In this document: one piece after another, positions 49,246 through 57,419 of the stretch | Layout: every line of letters starts with the position of its first letter | Position numbering within the stretch: position 1 is the stretch's first letter | Assembly: GCA_013297655.1 (NCBI GenBank) | Contig: JAAFHV010000022.1 | Location: 1-58,396, forward strand | Direction: 5' to 3' | Origin: Myxococcales bacterium | Lineage (GTDB): Bacteria > Myxococcota_A > Polyangia > Polyangiales > Polyangiaceae | Length of the DNA: 58,396 bases | Position numbers and translations under genes: made by a program | Notes under the pieces: generated by a model | Told to the model about the DNA's origin: nothing | The model's input: the letters and a program-made list of their open reading frames with translations, nothing else | The model's database searches: none

Positions 49246-51615
49246 GTGAAGCGCATCTCTGCCGCCCCGTTCGTCCTCGCCCTCGCCCTCGTGACCGCTC
49301 GCAGCTACGCAGCAGACGCGGACGTGCCGGGGCTCTCCGTCACCGTCGCGAAGGACGCGAAGTCGCTCAAGGTCGTGCGCCCCTCCGGGAGCCGCGAGAT
49401 CGCGGTCGATGGAACGCCGAAACCAGGACAAAAGCCCGAGGTCTCCGCGATCGGGGTGGGGCAAGGAAAGTCGGTCGTTCGTGTCGTGATCGCCACCGTG
49501 GAAGGCCCATGGGAAGCGCTCCTCGCGCCAGGACAAGACGCGCCGCTCTTCGTAGGACGCACCGGGTATTCGCGAGGGACGGAGGGCGAACGGGAAGGCA
49601 CGCGCATCGACGTGACCCCGCGCGCGGACGGCACGAAGGGCGTGCTCGTCGCGGATATCAGGGAAGATACACGCATCTGCGGAGAGGCCTCGACCGCGCT
49701 CCGTCCACGGGGAATCGACCCGAAGACGCTCGCGCTTCGTGGCGCGACGGTGCAGCGGCTGTCGACCGACGCGCGGGCGCACGCGAAGAAGGTCGTGCTC
49801 ACCCGCGTCGCGGGTTCGCGCTCTTCACCGCCGATCGCGAAGCTGCTCTCGCCCGCGGGAGAGAGCGGATCGGAGGGAACTGGGAAGAACCTGCTCGACG
49901 AGCGATCCGAGACGGCGTGGACCGAAGATCGTCCCGGCGTGGGGCAGGGGGAGTTCGTTACGTTTCGGCTGCCGGAAGAGGTGCCAATCGACAGGCTCGT
50001 GTTCGGGCTCACCCCCTCTGCGCCGCTCGCGGATTTTGCCGCGCCGCACACGTTTTACCTGGTGACGCCGGGGGAGGTGCGCGAGCTCACGGTGCCAGAC
50101 GACGCGGCGTTCGCGGCGGGCGGCGAGGTCGAGGTTCGTTTCGCGACCCCGATCCGAACCGAGTGCGTCTCGATCGTGCTGGGGGACGCGTATGCGGAAG
50201 GTGTTACGGCGCCGAAGGTGGGGCTCTCGGGGGTCGCTGCGTATGCGGCGCTCGAGGCAAAATCGCTCGACGACGTGGCGAAAGAGCTCGGCGCCGGAGG
50301 AGAGCCGGCGGCCGCGGCGACCGCTTTTTTGAAGCGCGCGGGGGCTCCTGGGCTCGCCGCGATCGCGAAGAGCTACGGCGCGCTCGATCCTTCGGGCCGT
50401 GCGCGCGCGATCGACGTCGCGACCGCGGCGCCCTCGTGCGAAGCCGCTGGCGACGTGCTGCTCCTCGGGGTCGTCGATCCGGACAAGGAGGCCTCACGAA
50501 AAGCACGCGACCGGATCGAGCGCTGCGGAAAAGGCTCCGCGAAGGCGCTCGCGACCGGCCTCGGCTCGAGCGATCCCAAGCTGCGCGCGGTGTCGGCGGA
50601 GCTGTTCGGGCTCGTCGCGCCGCGCGAGGCCCTCGAGCCGCTGGTGCTCGCCCTCGGTCGTGGCGAACGACCGGAGCGCGCCGCGGTGCGTGCCGCCGTC
50701 GCGAAAGCTTCGCGCAACGCCCCGCCGGCGACCCTCGAGGGATGGCTCACGAGCGAAAATACAGTACAGAAACGTATCGAAATTCTGCGCGCGTTTTCTG
50801 CACGTCTCGGTGAAATCGGGAAAGCCGAGGAGCTGCTCGTCGCGTCGTCGAGGGCGCCGGAGATGGGCTCGCGTTACGTGCTCGTGGAGCCAGCGCGCGC
50901 GTTCTCCCTCGCGCGTCCGGAGCGACCGTCGCCTCTCGTGGCGCTCCTCGACGACGCGGATCCGTACGTGCGCGCACACGCGGCGGAAGGTGCGGCGGGG
51001 GTTCCTCGGGTCGCGCCGAAGCTCGTGGCGCACCTCGTCGATCCCGAGCCGCGTGTTCGTGAGGCGTCGTTGCTCGCCCTCGGATCGACGGGCGCCGCGC
51101 CGGAGCGCGAGGCCTCGGCGCTGCTCGTAAACGACGAGTGGTCGTTCGTCCGCGTCGCTGCGGCGAGCGCGCTCGGAGCCGTAAAAAGCCCCACCGCCGA
51201 GGGAAACGCTGCGCTCGAGAAGGTGCTCGAGGGCCGCTCTCCGGTGGTCGCTCCGGCGGCGCTTCTGGCTCTCGGCGAGCGTCGCGCGACGGGATCGGCC
51301 GGCGCGATGGCGACCCTCGCGAAGAGCCAGGAGGCGCAGCTCGACCTTCGCGTCGCAGCGGTACGCGCGCTCGGCGCGGTGTGCGCAACGAGCGAGCTCG
51401 ACTACCTCACGCGTGCTGCCGTGCGTGCGCTCCAGCCGATGGACGAAGCAGACCTGCGCCTCGGGGTCGCGGCGATCGACGCCCTCGGGAGGATTCACCC
51501 CGCCGATCTCGCGAAGCGTCTCGAGAAGCTCAAAGCGAAGGATGTGCGGCCCCCGCTTCGTCACGCCGCGGAGCGCGCTCTCGCCGAGCCGTCGGTCTGC
51601 GTCGCGCCGAAATGA
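49246..51615 (+). CDS. Exported HEAT-repeat protein with discoidin-like domain
   Basis: This 789-residue exported protein starts at GTG 49246 with a signal peptide (MKRISAAPFVLALALVTARS, cleaved near AADA). Residues about 200-335 resemble an F5/8-type (discoidin) carbohydrate-binding module (NLLDERSETAWTEDRPGVGQ, and FRLPEEVPIDRLVFGL). From ~340 to the end runs a series of HEAT-like helical repeats (PAAAATAFLKRAGAPGLAAI, DPYVRAHAAEGAAGVPRVAP, PRVREASLLALGSTGAAPER). It is probably a periplasmic or surface scaffold. It converges with the DUF4105 gene, 4 bp apart. Confidence 0.8.
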   Translation: MKRISAAPFVLALALVTARSYAADADVPGLSVTVAKDAKSLKVVRPSGSREIAVDGTPKPGQKPEVSAIGVGQGKSVVRVVIATVEGPWEALLAPGQDAPLFVGRTGYSRGTEGEREGTRIDVTPRADGTKGVLVADIREDTRICGEASTALRPRGIDPKTLALRGATVQRLSTDARAHAKKVVLTRVAGSRSSPPIAKLLSPAGESGSEGTGKNLLDERSETAWTEDRPGVGQGEFVTFRLPEEVPIDRLVFGLTPSAPLADFAAPHTFYLVTPGEVRELTVPDDAAFAAGGEVEVRFATPIRTECVSIVLGDAYAEGVTAPKVGLSGVAAYAALEAKSLDDVAKELGAGGEPAAAATAFLKRAGAPGLAAIAKSYGALDPSGRARAIDVATAAPSCEAAGDVLLLGVVDPDKEASRKARDRIERCGKGSAKALATGLGSSDPKLRAVSAELFGLVAPREALEPLVLALGRGERPERAAVRAAVAKASRNAPPATLEGWLTSENTVQKRIEILRAFSARLGEIGKAEELLVASSRAPEMGSRYVLVEPARAFSLARPERPSPLVALLDDADPYVRAHAAEGAAGVPRVAPKLVAHLVDPEPRVREASLLALGSTGAAPEREASALLVNDEWSFVRVAAASALGAVKSPTAEGNAALEKVLEGRSPVVAPAALLALGERRATGSAGAMATLAKSQEAQLDLRVAAVRALGAVCATSELDYLTRAAVRALQPMDEADLRLGVAAIDALGRIHPADLAKRLEKLKAKDVRPPLRHAAERALAEPSVCVAPK

Positions 51616-51619
51616 CTGC

Positions 51620-53569
51620 CTAAAAATAGAAGAGCCCGCTCACGCCGAGGTCGGCCGAGACGAGGGCGCGACGCAGGAAAAATCCCAGCGACACCGAGTG
51701 CGAGAGCTCGAGCCGTGTCTCGAACATGGCCTCCGCGGTGAAGGCTCGGCTCGCCCCCGGCAGCCACGCGACGCGACCTTCTCCGAGCGCGACGAGACGC
51801 TCACCGAGGCGTAGGCGAGCGCCCGCGGAGGGGCCCGTGCCTACCCGAAACGCGCGTCCGTCGAGGCCATCGAGGTTCGGCCCTGCTTCCAGGGTCACGC
51901 CTCCGCGCGCGAACACGAGCGCGCCGGGGCCGAGCTCGGTCGCCGCGCCCATCGCCATGTCGATCTTGGCGACGAAGCAGCCGGAGCAGCCGTGGTCGCG
52001 GACACGGTCGCCGCCCAGGAAAAAGCGGTACGAGAGGCCTCCATCGAGGGTGCCCAACGGCGCGAGCCTGTCGACGTGGACGAGGGTCAGTCGCTCCAGC
52101 GCGACGCTCTGGGAGGCGGCGTACGCACGCGCTCGAACCTCCAAAATTTCGAGGGTCGCGAGGGGAGGGAGACCGTGGCTCGGATCGAGGAGATCGTGCA
52201 TCGAGAGGCGCGCGCGTGCTTCGAGGAATGCGCCTCCCATCGAGCCGTACCCCGTGCCCAATGCGACACGGCGCGCGCCGTGGGCGAGGTGAGGCGCGGC
52301 GCCTTCGGGGGCTGGCACGTCGAGCTCGGGGCTCCGTACGTCGAGCGCGGCGCGCATCGCGAGGAGCTCGAACTTCCTCGTCCTTGCAGGGCTTTCGCTC
52401 GTGCTCTCGGCGAGGAGCTCGGGGTGCGCGACGTCGAGCAAGTCGGCCGCGGCGTCGAGCACGCGCGCCCGCGCGACGAGGGAGAGGCGCGCGAGGTCAC
52501 GATTGGCTTCCGATCTTCCCGGCACCTTCGCGAGAGCTTCGGCGAGGAGGCGCTCGTCGCTCGCGAGCGCGGCGAGACGTGCGGCGGCGGCGCGTCGTGC
52601 GGAGGGACGGAAGCGAACCTTCGCGACGAGGCCCTTCGCGCTCCACACCGCGGCGAGCGCGTCGGCGGGGATGACGGGACGCGAGAGCGCGGCGAGCAAG
52701 TGTGCCTCTGGCCTCACCACGTCGAGGAGCGCGAGCACGTGGTAGGCGCAGTTCTCGGTCGCGTAAAAGTAGTCGAAGCTGGTCTGTCCGAGCTCCCATA
52801 AGTGCTCGAGAAACGTGCGCTTTTCGTCGCTCGTGAGCGACAGCTCGTACTCCCAGAGATCGCGCGCCTCGAAGTCTTGGTACTCGCGCACCTTGGCCGC
52901 GTAGGGCATCGCCTTGAACGTCCCGCGGAACTGTCCGAAGAGCCCTTTGAACGCGTAGCTGATCGCGTTCTCGGCGCCGACGTCGGCCGAATAGTCGATC
53001 CCGAGATCGGCGAGGGTGTGCGGTCCCGCGTCCTTCCGCAAGATGCCGGTGTCGTCGCGCTCGACGCGGAGGAGCACGTGGCCGAACGCGGAGGCGGGGC
53101 TCTCCACGTGGTACGAGCTGAACACGAAGAGCACCTTGTTCGGCCGAAGGTGCGCGAAGAACGCGTCGCGCGCCGAGCAGGTGGGACGCGGGAGATCGCC
53201 CAGGTGCAGGAAATCCTCGAGGAAACGCGCGCGCGCGGGGAACATGCAGAGTGCATGAGAGTCGCCGCGCGACGCGGGCAGGTAGAGCGCCTCGATCGTC
53301 GCGAGCATCTCCGCTTCGGGGTCGAAGGTGCCGCGATCGGAGAGGAAAAACGCGGGCCCATCGGGCTCCGCTTCCCATCCGTGCTGCGAGGTAGGGTGCA
53401 CGTGGAGGAGCCTTCGCCACGCCGCGGTGTCGAAGAGCCGGGTCGCGCGCGCCTCGGCTCGGGCCTGCGCGACGTGGGGAGCTTGTGCGGCGCTCGCGCT
53501 GTTCGCCGCGAACGAGAGACCGAGCCACACGAGGAGCGCCACCGTCACGGTACGCCCGAGGCTACTCAT
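51620..53569 (-). CDS. DUF4105/Lnb-like protein with C-terminal barrel
   Basis: This 649-residue exported protein has a signal peptide (ANSASAAQA) and an N-terminal domain at about 85-290 matching DUF4105, now linked to the Lnb family of lipoprotein N-acyltransferases. Candidate catalytic residues are His154 (SSYHVES), His164 (AFGHVLLRV) and Cys274 (TENCAYHVL), the pattern of a papain-like fold. A helical linker of ~120 residues follows, then a beta-rich C-terminal half ending in LGVSGLFYF, an aromatic end typical of outer-membrane barrels. The DUF3015 gene is 10 bp upstream in the same direction. If it acts on lipoproteins, the many lipoproteins in this window would be candidate substrates (inference). 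Confidence 0.82.
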   Translation of the reverse strand: MSSLGRTVTVALLVWLGLSFAANSASAAQAPHVAQARAEARATRLFDTAAWRRLLHVHPTSQHGWEAEPDGPAFFLSDRGTFDPEAEMLATIEALYLPASRGDSHALCMFPARARFLEDFLHLGDLPRPTCSARDAFFAHLRPNKVLFVFSSYHVESPASAFGHVLLRVERDDTGILRKDAGPHTLADLGIDYSADVGAENAISYAFKGLFGQFRGTFKAMPYAAKVREYQDFEARDLWEYELSLTSDEKRTFLEHLWELGQTSFDYFYATENCAYHVLALLDVVRPEAHLLAALSRPVIPADALAAVWSAKGLVAKVRFRPSARRAAAARLAALASDERLLAEALAKVPGRSEANRDLARLSLVARARVLDAAADLLDVAHPELLAESTSESPARTRKFELLAMRAALDVRSPELDVPAPEGAAPHLAHGARRVALGTGYGSMGGAFLEARARLSMHDLLDPSHGLPPLATLEILEVRARAYAASQSVALERLTLVHVDRLAPLGTLDGGLSYRFFLGGDRVRDHGCSGCFVAKIDMAMGAATELGPGALVFARGGVTLEAGPNLDGLDGRAFRVGTGPSAGARLRLGERLVALGEGRVAWLPGASRAFTAEAMFETRLELSHSVSLGFFLRRALVSADLGVSGLFYF

Positions 53570-53579
53570 CTGGTCCGCG

Positions 53580-54287
53580 TCACTCGGGGAGGTTTTCGCA
53601 CGCGAGCGCGGCGTCGGCGCGGAGCACCTGCCGCATCGAGCGCGCGACTTGTTCGTTGCCGACGCGGGCGTGGGGAAAAATACGGGCGAAGCTGCCCTTG
53701 AGCCTTTGCCCGACGGACACGGGATCGGCGCAGCCGGCGATCGCCGTGATCGTCGCGATCGTCTCGCCCGAGCCGCGCGCGACGTCCTTCATGAGGGCCT
53801 CGCGGTTCATCGTGACGAAGGAGTCGAGCGTCTCGTGGTCGTCGATCGAGTCGCAGTTCTCGGTGCCGCTCGTGATGCCGAACGTCTGGCCACCGAACGT
53901 GTTCGTCGACGCGGCGGTGACTTGCACGAGCCCGGGCTTGGGTCCAAAAATAATCGAGCCGAGCCCGCAGCCTGCCGCGCCGTACCTCGGCTTCGGTCGT
54001 CGTCGCGCGCGCACCATCGGGCGCTCGGCCACGCTGACGAGGGGCGTGGCGGCGTCACGTGGGGCAGCGATCGCAGCGTCTTGGGGGGCGCCAGCGTCCT
54101 TCGTGAGCGACTTTGCGGGATCGCCCACCGTCGCATCCGGGCTCGCGTCGGCGAACATGGCGTCGACGTTCGAGGCATCTGCCGAGGGGCCGAAAGGCGA
54201 GGCCTTCCCGTCGGCTCCCGCGGAGCCTGCCACGAAGAGCGCAACGGCCACGAGGCCGATCGCCGTAGACATCGCCAATCGCGTCAT
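53580..54287 (-). CDS. DUF3015-family exported protein
   Basis: This 235-residue exported protein has a signal peptide ending near GSAGADG, an Ala/Asp-rich linker of about 70 residues, and a DUF3015 domain (YGAAGCGLGSIIFGPKPG, NTFGGQTFGITSGTENCD, and a third Cys pair near GCADPV). The fold is small and Cys-stabilised; its function is not known. ATG 54287 is chosen; a GTG 54311 is also in frame. It is the first gene of a two-gene operon with the DUF4105 protein, a pairing I believe recurs in other proteobacteria. Confidence 0.85.
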   Translation of the reverse strand: MTRLAMSTAIGLVAVALFVAGSAGADGKASPFGPSADASNVDAMFADASPDATVGDPAKSLTKDAGAPQDAAIAAPRDAATPLVSVAERPMVRARRRPKPRYGAAGCGLGSIIFGPKPGLVQVTAASTNTFGGQTFGITSGTENCDSIDDHETLDSFVTMNREALMKDVARGSGETIATITAIAGCADPVSVGQRLKGSFARIFPHARVGNEQVARSMRQVLRADAALACENLPE

Positions 54288-54647
54288 GCGCGTCGCGACA
54301 TTACGAGCCACGTCGGGACGGGGTCAACGTCCGAACCTTTCGCGCCAACCGATCGGGCCAAGCGCGGACGGGGCAAGGTCGACCGAGGCGACGACGCCCG
54401 TGCACGTCTGTCCCTTCGAGTCTCGGCCGCAGCCGCTGCTCGAAGTCCCTGCCGACGATGGAACTTTCCGCTGGAGGCGGTGTCTCGGGCCGACGTGTCA
54501 GGAACGCGACGTCTCCTGGATGGCCTCATCGCCACCATCGACGAAGCGGAGAAAGCTCTCGGGGCGCGGGAGGGCAAGGCCGCGGTGCGCGCGGAGCCCG
54601 AGATTCGCACGCGATCCTGGCCTCATGGTACCGTCGCGCCAGAGTCC
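54288..54647. other. Intergenic region between divergent DUF3015 and sigma genes
   Basis: This ~360-bp divergent region should hold promoters for both operons. The plus-strand sequence from about 54480 reads as plausible coding in the sigma frame (LDGLIATIDEAEKALGAREG), so an N-terminal extension of the sigma factor starting at GTG 54480 or 54495 is possible. No operator or -35/-10 was assigned. Confidence 0.35.
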
Positions 54648-55253
54648 GTGGCGCTACCGGAAGACGTCGAAGCGAAGCTGATCGAGCGCATCGTCCAGCG
54701 GGACGAACATGCGTTTACGGAGCTGATGCGGGCGTATCAGGGCCGGGTGTTCGGCCTCATCTTGCGCATGCTGGGAAACCACGCCGAGGCCGAAGAGGTC
54801 GCGCAAGAGGTGTTCATCCAGGTGTTCAAGTCGATAGGCTCGTTCCGCGGCGAGTCGAAGTTCTCGACCTGGATTTACCGGGTCGCCGTGAACCACTGCA
54901 AAAACCGAGTGAAGTACCTCAAGGTGCGCCACTCGAAGGAGCAGGACGAGCTCGAGGCGGTCGCGGAGCGCATGCCCCTCGGCGACGCGCGTCGCGCGAA
55001 CGTGGGCCAGATCGAGCGACCCGACGAGGCCCTCGCCGGCAGGCAAGTCGAGCGCATCGTGCAAGAGGCGATCGCCCAGATTGACCCGAGCTTCCGCGAG
55101 TGTCTCATTCTGAGAGACGTCGAGGAGCTCAGCTACGAAGAGATCGAATCCATCACGGGGCTCGCCGCCGGAACGGTAAAAAGCCGTATTTTCCGCGCCC
55201 GCGCGCAGCTTCGCGAAATCGTCGAGGCCAGGCTCGGAGAGAAGATCGGATGA
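54648..55253 (+). CDS. ECF RNA polymerase sigma factor (RpoE-like)
   Basis: This sigma-70 group IV factor of 201 residues has region 2 (AFTELMRAYQGRVFGLILRM, EAEEVAQEVFIQVFKSIGSF, STWIYRVAVNHCKNR) and region 4 (FRECLILRDVEELSYEEIES, ITGLAAGTVKSRIFRARAQL). The start GTG 54648 gives the usual family length; an upstream extension is possible. Its TGA overlaps the ATG of the next gene by four bases (ATGA), so the two are coupled. The partner is a probable anti-sigma factor. Confidence 0.93.
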   Translation: MALPEDVEAKLIERIVQRDEHAFTELMRAYQGRVFGLILRMLGNHAEAEEVAQEVFIQVFKSIGSFRGESKFSTWIYRVAVNHCKNRVKYLKVRHSKEQDELEAVAERMPLGDARRANVGQIERPDEALAGRQVERIVQEAIAQIDPSFRECLILRDVEELSYEEIESITGLAAGTVKSRIFRARAQLREIVEARLGEKIG

Positions 55254-55714
55254 GCGACGAGAAAGATCCGAAGGGGGATGTCCCCGAGAACGCGGAAGCG
55301 GCGCCGTTCGACGACGACGCGCTGCGGAAGCTCGTGAAGCGCGCGATGACGGACGCGAAAGACCCCGACGCCGCCTCGCCAGACGCGACCGCGGCCGAGA
55401 TCGCCACCACACCGAGCGAGTCCGACGAGGCGCCTTCTTCGATCGACGATCCGCCGCTCCCGCCGGACGCCGAAGAAGACGTTGCGATCCAGAGCCTGCT
55501 CCGCAAGGCGGTCGAAAAATCTCCGGTCGTGGTGCCCGACCTCGTGAGCGGCGTGCAGCGAAAGCTCCGCAAACGATCGCGTGGCAAGTTCTACCGCGAC
55601 AGGTTCAGCACCACCGCGTCCCGCACCAGCTACGCGATCGTCGCCGTCGCGATGCTGCTCGTGCTCGCCCTCGCCTATCTCGTGCTCGGCCCTACCGGCT
55701 TCTCGATCCGCTGA
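55250..55714 (+). CDS. Probable membrane anti-sigma factor without zinc motif
   Basis: This 154-residue protein has a long acidic, Asp/Ala/Pro-rich cytoplasmic part, a basic stretch (VQRKLRKRSRGKFYRDRFST) and one membrane helix near the C-terminus (YAIVAVAMLLVLALAYLVLG) with almost no outer part. The HxxxCxxC signature of zinc anti-sigma factors is absent. It is identified by position: the ATG overlaps the sigma stop codon. A short segment near 75-100 (IQSLLRKAVEKSPVVVPDLV) may be the sigma-binding element. The release signal is unknown. Confidence 0.6.
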   Translation: MSDEKDPKGDVPENAEAAPFDDDALRKLVKRAMTDAKDPDAASPDATAAEIATTPSESDEAPSSIDDPPLPPDAEEDVAIQSLLRKAVEKSPVVVPDLVSGVQRKLRKRSRGKFYRDRFSTTASRTSYAIVAVAMLLVLALAYLVLGPTGFSIR

Positions 55715-55736
55715 CAAAATCGGCGGCTCCAGATTG

Positions 55737-55787
55737 GTGTAAAGTACACGAGCCTCCGGCGCCTCGCGCGGTCGGTGCATGATGCAC
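55737..55787. promoter_or_regulatory. Two palindromes between convergent genes
   Basis: GTGTAAAGTACAC (55737-55749) has perfect 5-bp arms around 3 bp, and GTGCATGATGCAC (55775-55787) is a perfect palindrome around one base. They lie in the 89-bp gap between the anti-sigma stop and the lyase stop. They could be weak terminators or protein-binding sites. Confidence 0.3.
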
Positions 55788-55803
55788 GCAGTGGAGGCAG
55801 CGA

Positions 55804-57249
55804 TCAGCGGCGCGCGATCCGCGCCTTCACCGCGTCCCACAGGTCGAACGCTGCCGGCGCGTATTCCTTGAGCTTTTCCATGACGGGGCCCTCCTTCGAC
55901 GCGGCGGCGAGGTCGAGGGTCCCGTCGGGGCCGTACATGCTTTCCATGACCTTCTCGACGCCCTTGCGGACCATGCCGCGGAAGGGGACCTTGGCCATCA
56001 TCCCGTACATCGCGGCGTTGCCGCGGCTCTTCCGGGTCGGGTCGGAGCGCACCTCGGCGACCGCGCCGCGGACGTCTTCCAGGTAACGCTCGATGACGCC
56101 GTCGTGCTTCGCCATGAGCGTGCAGTGGATGCAGTTCGGGCGCTGCTGACGGTCGACGTGCCAGCCGCGGTCTTCGAGCACGTCGGCGACGGCGTAGATG
56201 TCGAGGGTGGGATCGATCGACGCGTACGACACGATCGTCGAGTTGGGCGCGCCGAGCACGGAGAGCCCCGGGATCGCGTCGATGCCTTCGATGAGCTTCT
56301 TTTTTGCGGAGAGCGTCTTCTTCGTGAGGTCGAGGTAGCCCGCCTCGCCGAGCCCTTGGAGGGCCGCCCACGCCGCCGCGATCGCGCCGCCGGGCCGTGT
56401 GCCAGGCATGCTGGGCGACGCGTAGATGCCGCCCGGCCAGTCGGTCGCGACGAAGAACTGGTGCTTCATGTAGGTCATGTCGCGGTAGACGACCACGCTC
56501 GCGCCCTTCGCCGCGTAGCCGTACTTGTGGAGGTCGGCCGAGATCGACGTGACGCCATCGACGCGGAAGTCCCACTTGGGAACACGCTCGCCGAGGCGCT
56601 CGATCCAGGGCAGCACGAAGCCTCCGATGCACGCATCGACGTGGAAGGGCACGCCCCGCGCGCGGGTGATCGCCGCGATCTCCTCGATCGGATCGACGAC
56701 CCCGTGCGGGTACTGCGGCGCCGACGCGGCGACGAGGACCGTGTTTCGGTTCACCATCCGCGAAAGCTCGCGCACGTCGACGCGGAAGTCGTCCGCGAGC
56801 GGCACGTGGCGAATCTTGAGCCCGAAGTAGTGCGCCGCTTTGTCGAACGCGACGTGGATGCTCTTCGGCACCACGATCTCCGGCGTGCCCGTGAAAAACC
56901 CTGATTTCTTCGCACGATCGCGCGCTGCTTTGACGGCGAGCAGGATCGACTCGGTGCCGCCGGAGGTCATCGTCCCGACCGCGCCTTCGCGAGCGTGGAA
57001 GAGCGCGAGCGAGATCTTCACGACGTCGGTCTCCATCCGCCGAAGGCTCTTGAAGGCCATCGGGTTGAGCCCGTTCTCCGAGAAATACAGAGAATATGCA
57101 CGTTTCAGGAGGTCTTGATGGGCCTCGCCTCCGTCGTACACGAGGCTCATCACTTTGCCGTCGCGCCACTTGGCGTCGTCGTCGCGGAGCGAAGCGAGGT
57201 CGCTCAAGATGGCGTCGTGGGATCGGCCTTCGCGCGGGAGCTCGGTCAT
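55804..57249 (-). CDS. Sphingosine-1-phosphate lyase-like PLP enzyme
   Basis: This 481-residue fold-type I PLP enzyme is of the group II decarboxylase superfamily. Motifs fit the S1P lyase branch: AYSLYFSENGLNPMAFKSLR, RMETDVVKISLALFHAREG, MTSGGTESILLAVKAARDRA, HVDACIGGFVLPW, VTSISADLHKYGYAAKGASV with the Schiff-base Lys242, and GGIYASPSMPGTRPGGAIAA. S1P lyase cleaves phosphorylated sphingoid bases to a fatty aldehyde and phosphoethanolamine. Glutamate decarboxylase is less likely because of the Gly-Ile-Tyr-Ala-Ser loop. ATG 57249 is chosen; a TTG at 57279 is also in frame. It is cytoplasmic, with no N-terminal membrane helix, unlike eukaryotic enzymes. A terminator at 57363 separates it from the FHA gene. 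Confidence 0.82.
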   Translation of the reverse strand: MTELPREGRSHDAILSDLASLRDDDAKWRDGKVMSLVYDGGEAHQDLLKRAYSLYFSENGLNPMAFKSLRRMETDVVKISLALFHAREGAVGTMTSGGTESILLAVKAARDRAKKSGFFTGTPEIVVPKSIHVAFDKAAHYFGLKIRHVPLADDFRVDVRELSRMVNRNTVLVAASAPQYPHGVVDPIEEIAAITRARGVPFHVDACIGGFVLPWIERLGERVPKWDFRVDGVTSISADLHKYGYAAKGASVVVYRDMTYMKHQFFVATDWPGGIYASPSMPGTRPGGAIAAAWAALQGLGEAGYLDLTKKTLSAKKKLIEGIDAIPGLSVLGAPNSTIVSYASIDPTLDIYAVADVLEDRGWHVDRQQRPNCIHCTLMAKHDGVIERYLEDVRGAVAEVRSDPTRKSRGNAAMYGMMAKVPFRGMVRKGVEKVMESMYGPDGTLDLAAASKEGPVMEKLKEYAPAAFDLWDAVKARIARR

Positions 57250-57362
57250 CGCGCGAACGTAGCAGCTCGTGGGCGCCAAAAAGGGCTCCAGCGCGTCTCG
57301 ACCCCGTGCGTTCCCGCGCCGATCCTCGCGCGTCGTGGTTCACCGGGTCGCGTCCCGGACGT

Positions 57363-57396
57363 GAAAAACCCGCGTGCGGCCGGAGCTGCACGCGGG
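57363..57396 (-). terminator. Rho-independent terminator of the FHA gene
   Basis: On the minus strand a perfect 9-bp GC-rich stem (CCCGCGTGC/GCACGCGGG, 57369-57396) with a 10-nt loop is followed by five U (A run at 57364-57368). It lies 24 bp after the stop of the FHA gene and is the clearest intrinsic terminator in the window. Confidence 0.8.
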
Positions 57397-57419
57397 CGGG
57401 GGAACGCGCTCGGTGCGAG

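Noticed and set aside
55804-57249. Glutamate decarboxylase as the identity of the PLP enzyme
   Set aside because: The SGGTESI, GGIYASP and ISADLHKYGYA context matches S1P lyase better than GAD.
55133-57391. Long minus-strand open frame in another frame overlapping the lyase and sigma genes
   Set aside because: Composition is Arg-rich and unlike protein; it reads through two well-supported genes. High-GC shadow.
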